From positions 1 through 49,128 of the forward strand of contig JAOOBR010000008.1 of the NCBI GenBank assembly GCA_028404565.1: DNA of 49,128 nucleotides, in the 5' to 3' direction. The DNA is from Pseudomonadota bacterium. GTDB taxonomy: Bacteria > Pseudomonadota > Gammaproteobacteria > Magnimaribacterales > D2472. The translations under genes were made by a program, and so were the position numbers. Below the pieces are notes generated by a model. That model was not told the DNA's origin. It saw only the letters and a list, made by a program, of their open reading frames with translations, and made no database searches. Below, piece after piece: positions 1-7,949 of this stretch; the first letter of the stretch is position 1; each line of letters begins with the position of its first letter.

Positions 1-1687
1 CGATAGTGATGGTGATGCGTTAACTTATTCAATAACTTCAGGTGCTGACTCCAGTTTGTTTAGTATTAATACAACTGGAAGCGTCTCCTTTAATACTGCT
101 CCTGATTTTGAAGTTCCAGGAGACTCAAATGCTGATAATGTCTATGAATTGGAAGTAAGTGTTTCAGATGGAACAGCCTCTGATTCTCAAGCTTTCACAG
201 TAACCGTAACCAACGACACATCTGATGATCCGGTTACATCAAATTATGATGGAGTATTAATTAGAGATGGTTATATCCAATCAGCAACTGTATGTATTCC
301 TGTTACTAACTCAGATGGAGATGAAACATGTGCTGGTGCTACTTATTCAACTTCAACTAATTCAGATGGTACTTTTTCTCTTGAGGTAGACGATGGTGTA
401 AGTGGCAAAATTCGGGCTGAAGATGGCTTCAATCCTGTCACCAATGATGCTGATGCTTTTGTTATGACAATTGAAGATCCTGTTATTGATCAAAACTTTG
501 TAGTTTCTCCGTTAAGTACAGCTCTCGATTTAGATAGTAGATTTACATTTACCAATTTAAAAGAAAAACTTGGTCTTGACACAAACTTTATGATTCGCTT
601 TGATGATCCCTATCTAAGCGTAAATGATGCTGCTTCAAACAAGGCTGCATTAGTTAATACTCAACTATTAATTATGTATGAGACCTGCAGCGTACTCCAA
701 GAGATGTCTGGACTTACTGGTAATGCTACATGTGTTGCAACTGTTAATGATGGAATTTTCAATAGAGACGCCTCGACTGAGACTTCTCTAGGTGATACTA
801 CTTTAGTAAGAGATGTATTGCTCAATATTGATTTGCCTGACTATACAGTAACAAATGAGCAATTAGAAAATCTTTCAGGTAGCTTCTCATCATTTTTACA
901 GAAGGTTTATGTGAATTCTGATAACGAACAAGCATATTTTGCAATGACTGCTAGAGATTATGTAGCTCCCCTTATGAAGGGAATTTTAGATAATTCAGTG
1001 GATGCTGCTGAAATTGATCAAATCATCTTCAATACTCTTGATTGGATTTCAGAAAAAAGCTCAAGAACAAACTTAACTGATACTGAAGATTTTAGAACAA
1101 CAACTTACACAGTTGGTAATAGTGGTTCAGCTTATTACACAGTTGATGGTATTGATGCTGACTCGACTCCCTTAATAATATATGCACGAGTTGGAGATAC
1201 TATAGTCTTTGAGCCAACAGCAAACAGCGTTTTTTCTGCACATCCATTTGAAATATCAACTACAGCTAATGATACAAGTGGATCAAATAATATCGGTTCC
1301 CCTGAAGGCTGGGATCAATCCAGCCATACATTAACAGTAACGGACTCCACGCCTACAACTCTTTATCCTCATTGTGGAGTCCACACTGGCATGTACACCA
1401 ATGGAAGGATTGAGATTGTTACAACATTTGATAATTCGCTTATTGATGTTACATCTGCAAGTAGCGGTCTCGAAGTTAGTGGAACAGTTTCTGTAGGGCC
1501 TTTCAAAGGCGCATCAGGTAATACACATACAGTTTACTTGAGAGCTGCAGATGCAGGTGCTGATTATCATGAACATCAGTTCCATGAATTACCAGGACTA
1601 ACATTCTATATGCCTGCTGACCAAGGCTATCACGGTGCTACAAATCCATCGGGGCAAACTAAGTTTAAAACAAAGTCGCACTACTAA
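1..1687 (+). CDS. Large surface protein, 3' end: cadherin-like, SdrD-like and cupredoxin domains
   Basis: The gene is cut by the window start; the frame is open from base 2 and 561 residues are visible. Residues about 1-75 look like a cadherin-type repeat (ALTYSITSG, then a VSVSDG strand). Residues about 80-150 resemble SdrD/CNA-B-like segments (DGYIQSATVC, NSDGTFSLE). Residues about 370-475 look like a cupredoxin domain with a type-1 copper ligand set: His414 (AHPFEI) and HCGVHTGM supplying Cys458, His461 and Met464. The last 85 residues form a His-rich tail (DYHEHQFHELPG). The region between about 150 and 360 is not recognised. Family knowledge suggests a secreted or cell-surface adhesin-like protein; copper binding or electron transfer is inferred from the ligands only. 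A strong terminator follows. Confidence 0.75.
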   Translation, partial: DSDGDALTYSITSGADSSLFSINTTGSVSFNTAPDFEVPGDSNADNVYELEVSVSDGTASDSQAFTVTVTNDTSDDPVTSNYDGVLIRDGYIQSATVCIPVTNSDGDETCAGATYSTSTNSDGTFSLEVDDGVSGKIRAEDGFNPVTNDADAFVMTIEDPVIDQNFVVSPLSTALDLDSRFTFTNLKEKLGLDTNFMIRFDDPYLSVNDAASNKAALVNTQLLIMYETCSVLQEMSGLTGNATCVATVNDGIFNRDASTETSLGDTTLVRDVLLNIDLPDYTVTNEQLENLSGSFSSFLQKVYVNSDNEQAYFAMTARDYVAPLMKGILDNSVDAAEIDQIIFNTLDWISEKSSRTNLTDTEDFRTTTYTVGNSGSAYYTVDGIDADSTPLIIYARVGDTIVFEPTANSVFSAHPFEISTTANDTSGSNNIGSPEGWDQSSHTLTVTDSTPTTLYPHCGVHTGMYTNGRIEIVTTFDNSLIDVTSASSGLEVSGTVSVGPFKGASGNTHTVYLRAADAGADYHEHQFHELPGLTFYMPADQGYHGATNPSGQTKFKTKSHY

Positions 1688-1709
1688 GTTTTGGCTATAA
1701 AGCCTCCTC

Positions 1710-1740
1710 GGGCTGGCTTCGGTCAGCCCATTCTTTCTTT
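1710..1740 (+). terminator. Rho-independent terminator
   Basis: GGGCTGGC and GTCAGCCC form an 8 bp stem (one G-U pair) closed by a TTCG tetraloop, followed by the T-rich run ATTCTTTCTTT. It lies 22 nt after the stop of the cupredoxin-domain protein and isolates the next gene from it. Confidence 0.9.
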
Positions 1741-1760
1741 AAATGCTTTAAAATAATCTA

Positions 1761-2312
1761 ATGGCATTAACATATTCAAGCATGCTAGAACTTGGCTCTA
1801 GCTTAGAGAAGTTTAACCTTCTCAATACAGTCAGCGGCAATGACTTTTCTTCAAGTGAGCTTGATGAAGCTAAACCTTCGTTAATAATGTTTATCTGTAA
1901 TCATTGTCCATATGTCATTCATTATCATGACGAAATTAGGCGTCTTGCAAATGATTTTGATAACACTATTAATATGGTGGCAATAAGTTCGAATGACATT
2001 AAAGAATATCCTCAGGACGGTCCAGATAAAATGAGAGAATTATGGGAAGAGCTTGGACTATCTTTCCCTTATCTATTTGATTCAACTCAAGATGTTGCAA
2101 AACAGTATAAGGCTGAGTGTACACCAGAGTTTTATCTCTTTGATTCATCTCATAAGCTTGTATATCGTGGAAGACTTGATGAAAGCTCCCCTAACTCTGG
2201 ATCAGAGCCGACAGGTAAAGACCTCAGGAATGCCATAGAGAATATGCTAAATAATGAAGAGGTTAATCCTGATCAATTCCCTTCGATGGGATGCAACATT
2301 AAGTGGAAGTAA
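1761..2312 (+). CDS. Thioredoxin-fold peroxiredoxin-like protein (PRX_like1 type)
   Basis: 183 residues, predicted cytoplasmic (no signal peptide). The motif ICNHCPYVIHYHDE near residue 45 is typical of the small PRX-like1/thioredoxin family, which keeps a single Cys at the CxxC position. It is followed by the cis-proline segment ECTPEFYLFD and the C-terminal signature SMGCNIKWK. Members are thought to be thiol peroxidases or reductases, but the substrate is unknown. The unit is monocistronic, between a terminator and a convergent gene. A TAAAAT hexamer sits 6 nt before the ATG and there is no Shine-Dalgarno, so the mRNA may be leaderless. Confidence 0.8.
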   Translation: MALTYSSMLELGSSLEKFNLLNTVSGNDFSSSELDEAKPSLIMFICNHCPYVIHYHDEIRRLANDFDNTINMVAISSNDIKEYPQDGPDKMRELWEELGLSFPYLFDSTQDVAKQYKAECTPEFYLFDSSHKLVYRGRLDESSPNSGSEPTGKDLRNAIENMLNNEEVNPDQFPSMGCNIKWK

Positions 2313-2326
2313 GCAGGTTCTTATAT

Positions 2327-3880
2327 TTATTTCTCGATTAGTTTATTTGGTTTGTTTGATTGCTTCTGAAGAAGGAATTCATCAAATAGCTCGCCTGTGG
2401 CTGTAAAAGCACGAAATCTCAAATTGTTTTTCTCGATATCTATAATTTGGTAAAGCTGAGTATTTTCACCTAACTTTTTAGCAAATTTACCTTTTGTGAT
2501 TTCGTAAAGTTTGGGTCCACTAACTGAAACAACATGAACAGTTCCTATTTTTGGATCATAAGCTTGCTTATATCCAGCTGGAACATTTTTTATGCTTTTG
2601 GTATCAACAAATCCCGTTCTTGAATAGCTGTGATCATGTCCACTAAGAACGAGGTCTACCTTAAACTCGTCTAAAATAGGCTTCCACTGCTCTCGAATAG
2701 CCATATTGTCTCTACTTGATGCAGGAGAGTAAAGCGGATGATGAAAGGTCAAAATTGTCCAACGATTAGGATTATCTTGAAGCACTTTTCGAAGCCATGA
2801 CTTTTGTTCTTCTATTGCAATGTTTGAATCAAGTGAAATAAATCTTACTCCTTGATAATCAATAAAATAAGTAGTCTCTTTAAGCCTTTCGTCAGGAACA
2901 TCTTGTATTGGGAAGGAAAACTGAGGCCTCCAATGATTGCTTACAATCTCTATATTTGATGGATTACGTAAGCGATCATATAACGGCGCCTGCCCTCCTA
3001 AAATTAATTTATTTACTAATTCATCTTTTTGGAATCCTGTAATTGTTTCGATACCTTTATCAGCATCAATTATTATCCCGACTTCACTTACTCTCATAAC
3101 TCCTTCTCTGCCCTCTGGATCCTCAATGCTTACTGCCAAAACTCCCTCATTGTTATCTAATGAAGTTATATCGATATTGATATTCCTTCCATCTTTTGTA
3201 GTCCAAATACGTTTTGTCTCTGAGTCTTTTTGATATTCATGATTGCCTGGAGTTGCTATGACCGGAATCGTTCCATTTACCCAATCAGGGCCTTGATGCC
3301 ATTCACCCCATTGTGAGTCCATATTATGAATATCAATCAAATCGCCAGCGTGGAGAGTAAATGCAGCTCTAGGCGCATCACGAAAAGCCTCCCTAAAAAC
3401 TCTTGACCAGTGAGTCTTGACCTCATTCTGAGCATCACCAAAATAAATGAAACTAAAAGGATCTTCTTCAGAGCTTGCAGTTTTAAAATGATAATACTCC
3501 GTCCAATTAACCCCGTCCCCAACTCGGTAAGCATATAAAGTATTAGGTTGAAGATTTTTAAATGTAACACTGTGATAATTAGCCTCATTAATATCACTTT
3601 TGAAATAACTTGTTTCTGCTTTAAATTCATCTGGCTTAAGCTCTCTACCATTTGCATTTGCAACAGCAAGTTGCGCAAGCCCAGCTTTTACTGATACATC
3701 TGTTCGCCAATTAACTGCTTGAGTAGTTGCAGGATTGTCATTCCAGGTTAAAACTACCCTATCTGGCAGTGGTGATGGGTAATGCGCCAACTCTTTTGAA
3801 TATTCCTTTGTAGCTCCATTTGGGTGAGCTGCTAAGTTTAAACAAAAAAAAATAAAGAGAAAGAAAGTAAACTTTTTCAT
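2327..3880 (-). CDS. Secreted purple-acid-phosphatase-type metallophosphoesterase
   Basis: 517 residues with a signal peptide (MKKFTFFLFIFFCLNLAA). Residues about 35-135 match the fibronectin-III-like N-terminal domain of purple acid phosphatases. The catalytic domain carries the metallophosphoesterase motifs in order: FGDAQ (Asp149), GDLID (Asp180), GNHEY (Asn213-His214), FHHPLY and GHDHSY. About 85 residues between GNHEY and the later motifs (roughly 217-305) are a beta-rich insertion not usual for the minimal fold. Likely role: periplasmic release of phosphate from organic phosphoesters; the substrate is not predictable. TATAAT lies 7 nt before the ATG with no clear SD. Confidence 0.85.
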   Translation of the reverse strand: MKKFTFFLFIFFCLNLAAHPNGATKEYSKELAHYPSPLPDRVVLTWNDNPATTQAVNWRTDVSVKAGLAQLAVANANGRELKPDEFKAETSYFKSDINEANYHSVTFKNLQPNTLYAYRVGDGVNWTEYYHFKTASSEEDPFSFIYFGDAQNEVKTHWSRVFREAFRDAPRAAFTLHAGDLIDIHNMDSQWGEWHQGPDWVNGTIPVIATPGNHEYQKDSETKRIWTTKDGRNINIDITSLDNNEGVLAVSIEDPEGREGVMRVSEVGIIIDADKGIETITGFQKDELVNKLILGGQAPLYDRLRNPSNIEIVSNHWRPQFSFPIQDVPDERLKETTYFIDYQGVRFISLDSNIAIEEQKSWLRKVLQDNPNRWTILTFHHPLYSPASSRDNMAIREQWKPILDEFKVDLVLSGHDHSYSRTGFVDTKSIKNVPAGYKQAYDPKIGTVHVVSVSGPKLYEITKGKFAKKLGENTQLYQIIDIEKNNLRFRAFTATGELFDEFLLQKQSNKPNKLIEK

Positions 3881-3911
3881 TTCGGTTATTATAGCTTTTC
3901 TAATACTTTAG

Positions 3912-3989
<78 letters not shown>

Positions 3990-4007
3990 AATTAAATTGG
4001 AAGGAGC

Positions 4008-4036
4008 ATTTTACCCTCCAAATGCAATCACAACAA
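4008..4036 (-). promoter_or_regulatory. Predicted sigma-70 promoter of tRNA-Ile
   Basis: On the minus strand TTGTTG (4036-4031) and TAAAAT (4013-4008) are separated by 17 bp. This places a start site near 4001, about 12 nt upstream of the mature tRNA 5' end. Confidence 0.55.
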
Positions 4037-4041
4037 TACGT

Positions 4042-4716
4042 TTAGCTCTTTATAGATTTATATAAGCTAAAGTAGATGTACATCCAGGGGAGAATGCAAA
4101 CATACTCGACAAGCCCTGCCCCAATAGTTCCTGCAACTGGGTTACCATCGAATATTACACCTGACATTAATGAGCCCGCTACAAGCGTAAGTACAAAAAA
4201 AACAAAGGTTAAAAAGAAAAGGGTTGTTCCGTGCTCATCGGTTGCTTCCCATGAAGCTCTGAGAGAATCCATAACGCCCTTATCTTCAAACATAATATAT
4301 GCTGGGAAAAGGTAAACACGTCCCATAAAATAAAAGGCAGGAAGTATTAAAAGGATTGCTCCCAAGCCTATCAATAAGGATGAAAGAATAGTTGCTCCAA
4401 GCAATGGAAAGAATTTCTTAAACCCAGCAGATAATGCATTTATTGGATTAGAGGCCTCTTGGGACATAATTGATTGATAAGCAACCATTAATCCACCAGT
4501 AAGAGATACACTGAGCACAATAGCAATAAGTGAAACTATCATAATGCTTGCTACGTTTCCGGACATATACTCGTTTATATCCATTGGATCCATTCCATCA
4601 ATAGGTATTAATAAATATGCGACTAGCATTTCACTCACCATTACTGGTAAAACCAGTAAAAATAGATATTGAAAGTTTTTAAGTGCAAATTCCCATGCTG
4701 CAATGAATTGATTCAT
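4042..4716 (-). CDS. Integral membrane protein, YciC (UPF0259)-like
   Basis: 224 residues, with about six hydrophobic segments. The layout resembles E. coli YciC: an N-terminal segment LFLLVLPVMVSEMLVAYL, a central GGLMVAYQSI region, then LLILPAFYFMGRVYLFPAYI followed by a soluble stretch MFEDKGVMDSLRASWEAT. That last part (membrane helix, 'vml.dk.g...slr.S' loop) is the best family mark. The function of the family is unknown. An AGAGGT Shine-Dalgarno sits before the ATG. It is divergent from the prolyl oligopeptidase by 37 bp and close to tRNA-Ile on the same strand. Confidence 0.65.
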   Translation of the reverse strand: MNQFIAAWEFALKNFQYLFLLVLPVMVSEMLVAYLLIPIDGMDPMDINEYMSGNVASIMIVSLIAIVLSVSLTGGLMVAYQSIMSQEASNPINALSAGFKKFFPLLGATILSSLLIGLGAILLILPAFYFMGRVYLFPAYIMFEDKGVMDSLRASWEATDEHGTTLFFLTFVFFVLTLVAGSLMSGVIFDGNPVAGTIGAGLVEYVCILPWMYIYFSLYKSIKS

Positions 4717-4753
4717 GTTTTTACCTCTAATTTATTGATAAGATATTGTATAC

Positions 4754-6862
4754 ATGAAACTATCCCGTATCTACTTTATAACCCTTATTTTTGTAGCAGG
4801 TTGCTCAAATATGAATAATGATGAAAATTACCCAGAATCTAGGAAAGATGGCACTATTGAGGAGATCTTCGGAGTAACAGTTGAGGACCAATATAGGTGG
4901 CTTGAGGACTTCACATCGCCTGAATCTACCGCTTGGGAGCAAAATCAGAACAAATTTACTGAAAAATACCTAAAAAAAGGCCCTTTTACTCGAAATATTG
5001 GTAAAGATTTAGAAAAAGTATGGGATGGAGAGTCAATTAGTACTCCATATGTGCAAAATGATCGAATTTTTTACTATTTTAATGAGGGTGATTGGCAGCA
5101 TAGCAAATTAATGATGAAAGACTGCCTTGAAGAATGTGAGGCAGAAGTATTAATTGATCCAAATTCATTTTCAGATGACGGAACATTCTCTTTGGGCGGA
5201 ACTAGCATTAGTCCAGATGGAAAATGGATCGCATATTCAATTTCGGATGGAGGATCAGATTGGCGCATTTGGAAAATTATGAACATAGAAACTCGTGCGC
5301 TTTTAGAGGAAACGATTAATTGGTCAAAATTTTCTGGAGCCGTTTGGGAAAAAAATAATTCCGGTTTTTATTATCAAAAATATTCTGAGCCAACAGATGA
5401 GTTGTTAGCAGATATAAATGAACAACCAAAATTAATGTTTCATAAATTAGGTACATCACAAGATGAAGATGAACTAATTTATGAAAATCCTGAACAACCC
5501 AGATGGGGTTGGTCGATTTCAATTTCCGAAAATAATGCTCATAAGATTCTTTCGATCAGTGATGGGACAGAAGAAAAAAATAGAATCTATATTAAATCTA
5601 ATGATTCTGAAAATTTCATTCCAGTCATCGATGAGCTAATTGGTGAGTATGGATATATAACAAGCAAAGATGATGTTCTATTTTTCTACTCAACAGAAAA
5701 TGCTCCTAATGGAAAAGTTTCAGCGCTAACAATTAAAAACGGATCTTACGTTTGGAATGACGTAATTAGTGAATCTGATTTTGCAATTCGTTCCGTCAAT
5801 ATAGTCAATGAAAAAATAGTTATTAATTATCTGGTAGATACCATTTCAAAAATCAAATTCTTCGATATGGATGGAAACCATCTGAATGATTTCAGTTTTG
5901 AGCTTGCCGGAACTATAGGCGGATTTGGTGGCGGAATAGACGACAAAGAAACTTACTTTAATTTTTCTAACTACATTACCCCGACAAAAATCTACAAGAT
6001 AAATATGGAAGATTTCTCTTACGATGTTTTCTGGGAAGAACGCCTAGCAGATCATATTGTAGATGATTATGAGACAAAATTATGGTTTTATGAATCAAAA
6101 GATGGAACTAAAATACCACTGCATATCAGTAGTTTAAGTAATATAAATGTTGATGAAAATACACCAGTGTTGCTTTATGGATATGGAGGTTTTGATATCT
6201 CAATTCTTCCTGGGTTTAGTAAAAGATTTCTATCTTGGATGAATCAAGGTGGTGTAGTTGCAGTTGCAAGTTTGCGAGGTGGATCTGAGTATGGAGCAAA
6301 ATGGCATGAGGATGGGATGCTCTTCAACAAGCAAAATGTCTTTGATGATTTTGCCTATGCTGCAAAATTTTTACATGCAACTGGAATTGGTTCTCCAGAG
6401 ACAACTGCAATTGAGGGAAGATCAAATGGTGGACTTTTAGTTGGTGCAACTATGCTTCAAAATCCAGAGTTATTCAAAGTGGCTTTACCAGGAGTTGGAG
6501 TTATGGACATGCTGAGATTTCATAAGTTTACAATTGGCTGGGCATGGACAAGCGACTATGGATCACCAGATGAAAAAGATGCTTTTTTAAATTTGTATGA
6601 GTATTCGCCCTATCATAATATTCAAGATGGAGTATGTTATCCAACTACTTTAGTTTTTACTTCTAACAGGGATGATCGTGTTGTTCCATCTCACTCATAT
6701 AAATTTGCAGCCCGTCTTCAAGAAGCTCAAGGTTGTGAAAATAAAATTTTAATTAGAATTGAAGATCGAGCTGGACATGGTGCAGGTACTCCTCGATCAA
6801 AACAGATTGAAGCAATATCTGAAATATATGGATTTGCTCTAAATGAAATTTCTAAGAAATAA
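4754..6862 (+). CDS. Prolyl oligopeptidase family serine peptidase (S9A), lipoprotein
   Basis: 702 residues, the usual size for prolyl oligopeptidase. The N terminus is a lipoprotein signal with lipobox VAGC, so it is probably anchored in the cell envelope, unlike cytosolic family members. A seven-bladed propeller (about 80-430) precedes the alpha/beta-hydrolase domain. Catalytic residues line up with the pig enzyme: Ser557 in EGRSNGG, Asp641 in NRDDRVV and His675 in RAGHGAG. GGSEYG near residue 515 is also typical. Likely role: cleavage after proline in short peptides imported through the outer membrane. The stop codon abuts the convergent tyrS remnant. Confidence 0.92.
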   Translation: MKLSRIYFITLIFVAGCSNMNNDENYPESRKDGTIEEIFGVTVEDQYRWLEDFTSPESTAWEQNQNKFTEKYLKKGPFTRNIGKDLEKVWDGESISTPYVQNDRIFYYFNEGDWQHSKLMMKDCLEECEAEVLIDPNSFSDDGTFSLGGTSISPDGKWIAYSISDGGSDWRIWKIMNIETRALLEETINWSKFSGAVWEKNNSGFYYQKYSEPTDELLADINEQPKLMFHKLGTSQDEDELIYENPEQPRWGWSISISENNAHKILSISDGTEEKNRIYIKSNDSENFIPVIDELIGEYGYITSKDDVLFFYSTENAPNGKVSALTIKNGSYVWNDVISESDFAIRSVNIVNEKIVINYLVDTISKIKFFDMDGNHLNDFSFELAGTIGGFGGGIDDKETYFNFSNYITPTKIYKINMEDFSYDVFWEERLADHIVDDYETKLWFYESKDGTKIPLHISSLSNINVDENTPVLLYGYGGFDISILPGFSKRFLSWMNQGGVVAVASLRGGSEYGAKWHEDGMLFNKQNVFDDFAYAAKFLHATGIGSPETTAIEGRSNGGLLVGATMLQNPELFKVALPGVGVMDMLRFHKFTIGWAWTSDYGSPDEKDAFLNLYEYSPYHNIQDGVCYPTTLVFTSNRDDRVVPSHSYKFAARLQEAQGCENKILIRIEDRAGHGAGTPRSKQIEAISEIYGFALNEISKK

Positions 6863-7914
6863 TTAGGTTTTAATTTTTAAGAATCTTCTCTTACCAACTT
6901 GGACAAGTAACTCTTGATTTTTTTCAATGCTGAGTTTTGGGTCATCAATTTTTTCATCATTAATTTTTACTGCTCCTTGTTTAACTAAACGCATCGCTTC
7001 CGACGTGCTCTGAACTAACCCAGATTCTTTCAGCAAGTTTCCAATCGCAATATCATCATCCAAAGAAATTGAGAACGTTTCTATATCTTTTGGCTTTGCA
7101 CCTTTTTGGAATCTATCAAGAAAAGTATTTTTTGCATTTTCAGCATCTTCTTTGGAATGAAATCGCTCAATTATCTCTTCAGCTAGCAAAATCTTGGTAT
7201 CACGAGGATTCATACCCGATTTAACCTCTTTTTTAAGCTCATTTACCTCATTTATTGGCCTAAAACTCAGTAATTCGAACCATCTCCACATCAAATCATC
7301 AGAAATTGACATAATTTTGCCGAACATTTCATCAGGATCTTCATTGATACCAACATAATTATCTAAAGATTTAGACATTTTATTAGTTCCATCCAAGCCT
7401 TCTAAGATAGGAAGGGTTATACAAACTCGTGAATGGCAATTTGTTGATTTGCTTTGTAGCGTTTCGAAAAATCATCTCTTTCAAGCATACGACCTAAATT
7501 ATATTTTGATGCAAGCCCAATAATTCCATCGGCACCCAGATCTTCACACCACTCAGAGTTAAATCTGATATCTGTTAAATCTTTATTTAAGATTTTAAAT
7601 ACTTGGTCGGAGTAAGTTTTGGCATTTTTTTCAAGTTCCTCTTTATCAAGTGATGGACGTGTTTTATTTTTGCCAGAGGGATCCCCTATTCTTCCAGTAA
7701 AATCTCCGATTAAAAAAACTACCTTGTGACCAAGATCCTGGAAGTGCCTCATCTTATTTAAGATCACAGTGTGACCAAGATGAAGATCGGGTGCAGTTGG
7801 ATCAAATCCAACCTTAATAGTTAGTTGTTTTTTAGATTTTAGTTTTGAAACAAGGTCGTCTTCAGTTAAGACTTCATCGATGCCTCGCTTTATTAATTCA
7901 AGAGATTCTTTCAT
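6863..7914 (-). pseudogene. tyrS: Tyrosyl-tRNA synthetase with internal frameshifting deletion
   Basis: Two frames together make a bacterial TyrRS of the TyrZ type. The N-terminal part (7417-7914, 165 residues) has HLGHT and ends at IAIHEFV plus a stop. The C-terminal part (6863 to about 7425) reads [12 protein letters not shown], then KMSKS (NKMSKSLDN) and an S4 RNA-binding domain. Homologues carry roughly 40-50 residues between HEF and the [11 protein letters not shown] segment, including the GGTDQ tyrosine-binding loop; all of these are absent here. The two frames meet at GAGTTTGTATAACCC, so the deletion length is not a multiple of three. As written the product would be inactive. A true pseudogene, a second tyrS elsewhere, or an assembly error are all possible. 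GGAG lies 10 nt before the ATG. Confidence 0.85.
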
Positions 7915-7933
7915 AAAAATTTTTCTCCATCAT

Positions 7934-7943
7934 AGTATAAAAT
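7934..7943. promoter_or_regulatory. Overlapping divergent -10 elements of tyrS and putA
   Basis: The minus strand reads TATACT (7939-7934), 19 nt before the tyrS ATG, which also has GGAG at 7925-7928. The plus strand reads TAAAAT (7938-7943), 6 nt before the putA ATG. The 35 bp gap has to serve both genes. The -35 regions are not obvious. Confidence 0.4.
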
Positions 7944-7949
7944 AACTTT

